The notes under the pieces were generated by a model. That model saw only the letters and a list, made by a program, of their open reading frames with translations, was not told the DNA's origin and ran no database searches. A DNA stretch of 64,000 nucleotides from Casuarius casuarius (taxonomy: Eukaryota > Chordata > Aves > Casuariiformes > Casuariidae), in assembly GCA_003342895.1 (NCBI GenBank), contig PTFA01000032.1:6540552-6604551 (forward strand), read 5' to 3'. Positions 61,620-64,000 of the stretch are shown piece after piece (the first letter of the stretch is position 1; the number at the start of each line of letters is the position of its first letter). The position numbers and the translations under genes were made by a program.

Positions 61620-63630
61620 GAAGATGTACCTGGGAATGCTTTGAGATTTAGTGCTGCATGTGTTTCAAATATGTGTAAACCTGAGGTTAAAATTTTGATA
61701 CAAGTTGGCCATGCCATAGAGTGCATCTGTGGAGATGTCTTGAGCATGTGGATTTCTTTTGAGAAGAAGAAAAAGTGCGGAGAAAGAAATTTCATTACAA
61801 GATTGCATAGATGCACTAGTATGGTATTGTATGGGAATAATAGCTTCTTTCAAGATAGTGGAAAATCTTTTTTTCTTGCACTTTCAGTGAATTCCAGATT
61901 AGATTTAGTTCAGTTAAAACAAAAAACAAAAAAACGAACAAACAAAAAACTGTCAGCTACACAAGTTCAGTCTTAGCCATAATATGGAGAGTATGCTTAG
62001 ATTTGCATGTGCTACTTGCTTTATCTATCAGTAACTTAAATTCTGTACTCAATTACATTTGTATAACTTCAGTTTTCACTGGGATTGCACTGTTGTAGCT
62101 GGGGACAATTTGGTCTTATGAAAGAAAGCTAAGTTATATGAACAAAATCTGAATCCAGCTTGCTCCCTCATAACTGTTATGGCTATGAATTATAAACAGG
62201 TATAAAACATTTTTTCAGTCTAAGCAATTACAGTGCTAAATGATCATGGAGAACAGGTCTATTGAGTGAGAATATAACTGCAGGTATTCTTCTCTTAAAG
62301 ACCTCATTTTGGGCATCTTCAACTGTTGTTAATGAGCTGAAATAGTGTAATGAACACTCATTTCTTATCTCATGTATCATACTGCCTAAGATACTGCGCT
62401 GGGGCACTGCTGGTTGGGTTGTTGGCATTCCTAATTGGCACATGCTCTTTGATTTGGTTTTAAAATTAAGTATTTAACTCTGGCTTTTGGCATTCCAAAG
62501 TGAAACATTTTTCAACTTTGAAAAATAATCTTCTGGTAATATGGCTTTTTCCTTTGTCCCTTTAAAAGGATTGCAGCATGGTGGTGGATTATAAACTGCG
62601 GCTTCAAAACAAATTGTACTAATGTACTGAGATTGATTCATGTAGTAGTATGTTTTGTGGGTAGCAGTAGAAAATCTAGAGCAATAACATGGCAGAGGAA
62701 AGGTGTGCTGTTGAACTCTTCTGCAGAACCACAGACTCTCTCTGGGAAGGACAGTCTCTTTGGTTACAACACATGGTGTTGTCTGAGCCACAGTTAGTGA
62801 TACATGACAATGTGGTAGCTCATTGAAAAGGGCTAAAGCTCATACAAGAAGAGGGATTGATTCCATGCTTTGGCTGGGTTGTGAGATTTCAGCTTGGAAG
62901 GCAACAGTGTCCCACAGCATGACTTCTCTTTTCCTTGCTGCTTTTAAAAGTGGATTACTAGGTGTGGGAGGAAGAGTCTGAACATAGTGTATTTGAAGAC
63001 TAGGAAACTGAAGTCATTGATGGTTTGTATACTTAAAATATACCCATACAATATGCTGTTTTTACTCCAGAATAATTGCATATCACAATTGCTTTATTAA
63101 TGTAGATTGTGCGATTGGAGTAGCGTGGGAGAAGAAAGGCCTCCTGAAAATATACAGTGTGTTTGGCTGGTAAAAGCCTAAAGACAGTTTCCTCAATGAA
63201 AGAGGAGCTCACAAAGCGAGAGAGAAAGGAGAAGACCCAAGGATGTGAGCTGGAAGACGGTGCTAGAAACAGGAGGCACTGAAGTGACTCTTCTGGAATG
63301 GGCTTGCTGCCTTGTTTTGCCTATGCCCTTTGGCCGTTGCATGACTTTAAAAAACAAAACAAGAAACAACGCCTCCCCTGCATTTTAGAAGAGCAGCAAT
63401 AGTAAAAATTAGCATTTTGTTGCTTACGAGCTATATCTAAGATCTTTTCTTTCTCTGCCTTCCTTCCCAGCTATATAAAGTAAAATTAGTGCTCAATCAG
63501 ACTTTCCAGTGAGGGTGAAATAATAGCACAAATCAGTAGTTTATACTAAAAGGATCTTAGTCATCTTTTAATACATGCATGTCCCATTATTGTTGGAACT
63601 AATCACTGGTGTTCACTGGCACAGTTTTGA

Positions 63631-63690
63631 GTTGAAGTTGGACCAGATGACTTCCATGGTCCCTTTTCAGTGTAGTTTATTCTATGATTT
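63631..63690 (+). mobile_element. CR1 LINE 3'-end scrap
   Basis: GAAGTTGGACCAGATGACTT, then GGTCCCTTTTCAG and a terminal TTCTATGATTT, follow the CR1 3' end consensus with its characteristic terminal octamer. Only about 60 bases are recognisable, consistent with severe 5' truncation. Confidence 0.85.
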
Positions 63691-64000
63691 GAAAGCATTC
63701 ACTGAGGCAAGAGTGTATGTTCCTAAAGTTATACTAAACAATATTTAATGCATCATCTCACTACCTCTCTCCCTTGCCACTCAAGAAGCATTTTAGCTAG
63801 TTCTGAGATGACAAATAACACCCTCTCACCAAACAAACAAACAGCCCCCCCATCTTTGGGAATGAGGCTTAATTCAAATTCTGGAATAAATGGTCGAAAC
63901 TAGAACATTGACCTCTGCAAGTTTGCAGTTTCAGATCTTAATTTTTCTTCACTCTTCCTCATATCCTTTTCCATTTGGATGTGAGGGTCTCCTATTTTCA

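Larger units (their letters stand above)
58955..64000 (+). other. TAF4B: TAF4B intron 11 (partial)
   Basis: At least 5.0 kb of intron running off the right edge. It holds a 42-bp tandem duplication at 61536-61619, an A/C-rich stretch around 61915-61950 and a CR1 3' scrap near 63.6 kb. No segment matches the next TAF4B exon. Confidence 0.75.

Noticed and set aside
63195..63245. Glu/Lys/Arg-rich stretch as a possible later TAF4B exon
   Set aside because: The residues do not match the charged C-terminal region of TAF4B and there are no splice sites at suitable positions.

Overview
The window is vertebrate nuclear DNA, most likely from a bird. A CR1 LINE fragment lies on the minus strand near the left edge, and a second CR1 3' end with the typical terminal TTCTATGATT lies near the right edge. 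The genes have short exons in long AT-rich introns, and there is one CpG island. Nothing bacterial, viral or CRISPR-like is visible.

Two genes are recognisable, both on the plus strand and in the order PSMA8 then TAF4B, the order I recall from mammals. The left third (about 2.0-10.7 kb) holds a decayed copy of PSMA8, which encodes the germline 20S proteasome subunit alpha-4s. Exons 2, 3, 5, 6 and 7 are recognisable, with introns and the expected phases; exons 1 and 4 are faint. Every clear exon carries a disabling lesion: a stop, a 4-bp deletion, a 2-bp deletion, a run of three stops and a 1-bp deletion. It is a unitary pseudogene rather than a processed copy.

Between 10.7 and 13.2 kb lie several exon-like open segments with splice signals, partly in phase with each other, that I cannot assign. 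They may be another decayed gene or chance.

A CpG island at about 15.5-17.1 kb carries a TATA-less promoter with CCAAT boxes, GC boxes, an NRF1-like site and an E-box. It leads into TAF4B, a TFIID subunit used heavily in germ cells. Eleven coding exons (16,224-58,954) join in frame to 683 codons, including a 94-base assembly gap in exon 1. They cover the N-terminal Ala/Pro region, the TAFH domain, a repetitive Thr/Val/Ser/Pro linker and the first part of the C-terminal TAF12-binding histone-fold region. The last exons lie beyond the right edge.

The rest is intron: 15.7 kb in intron 1 and 0.1-5.8 kb elsewhere, with only simple repeats, one 42-bp tandem duplication and the CR1 scrap. The main biological message is loss of a testis-specific proteasome subunit next to an intact germline transcription factor gene.
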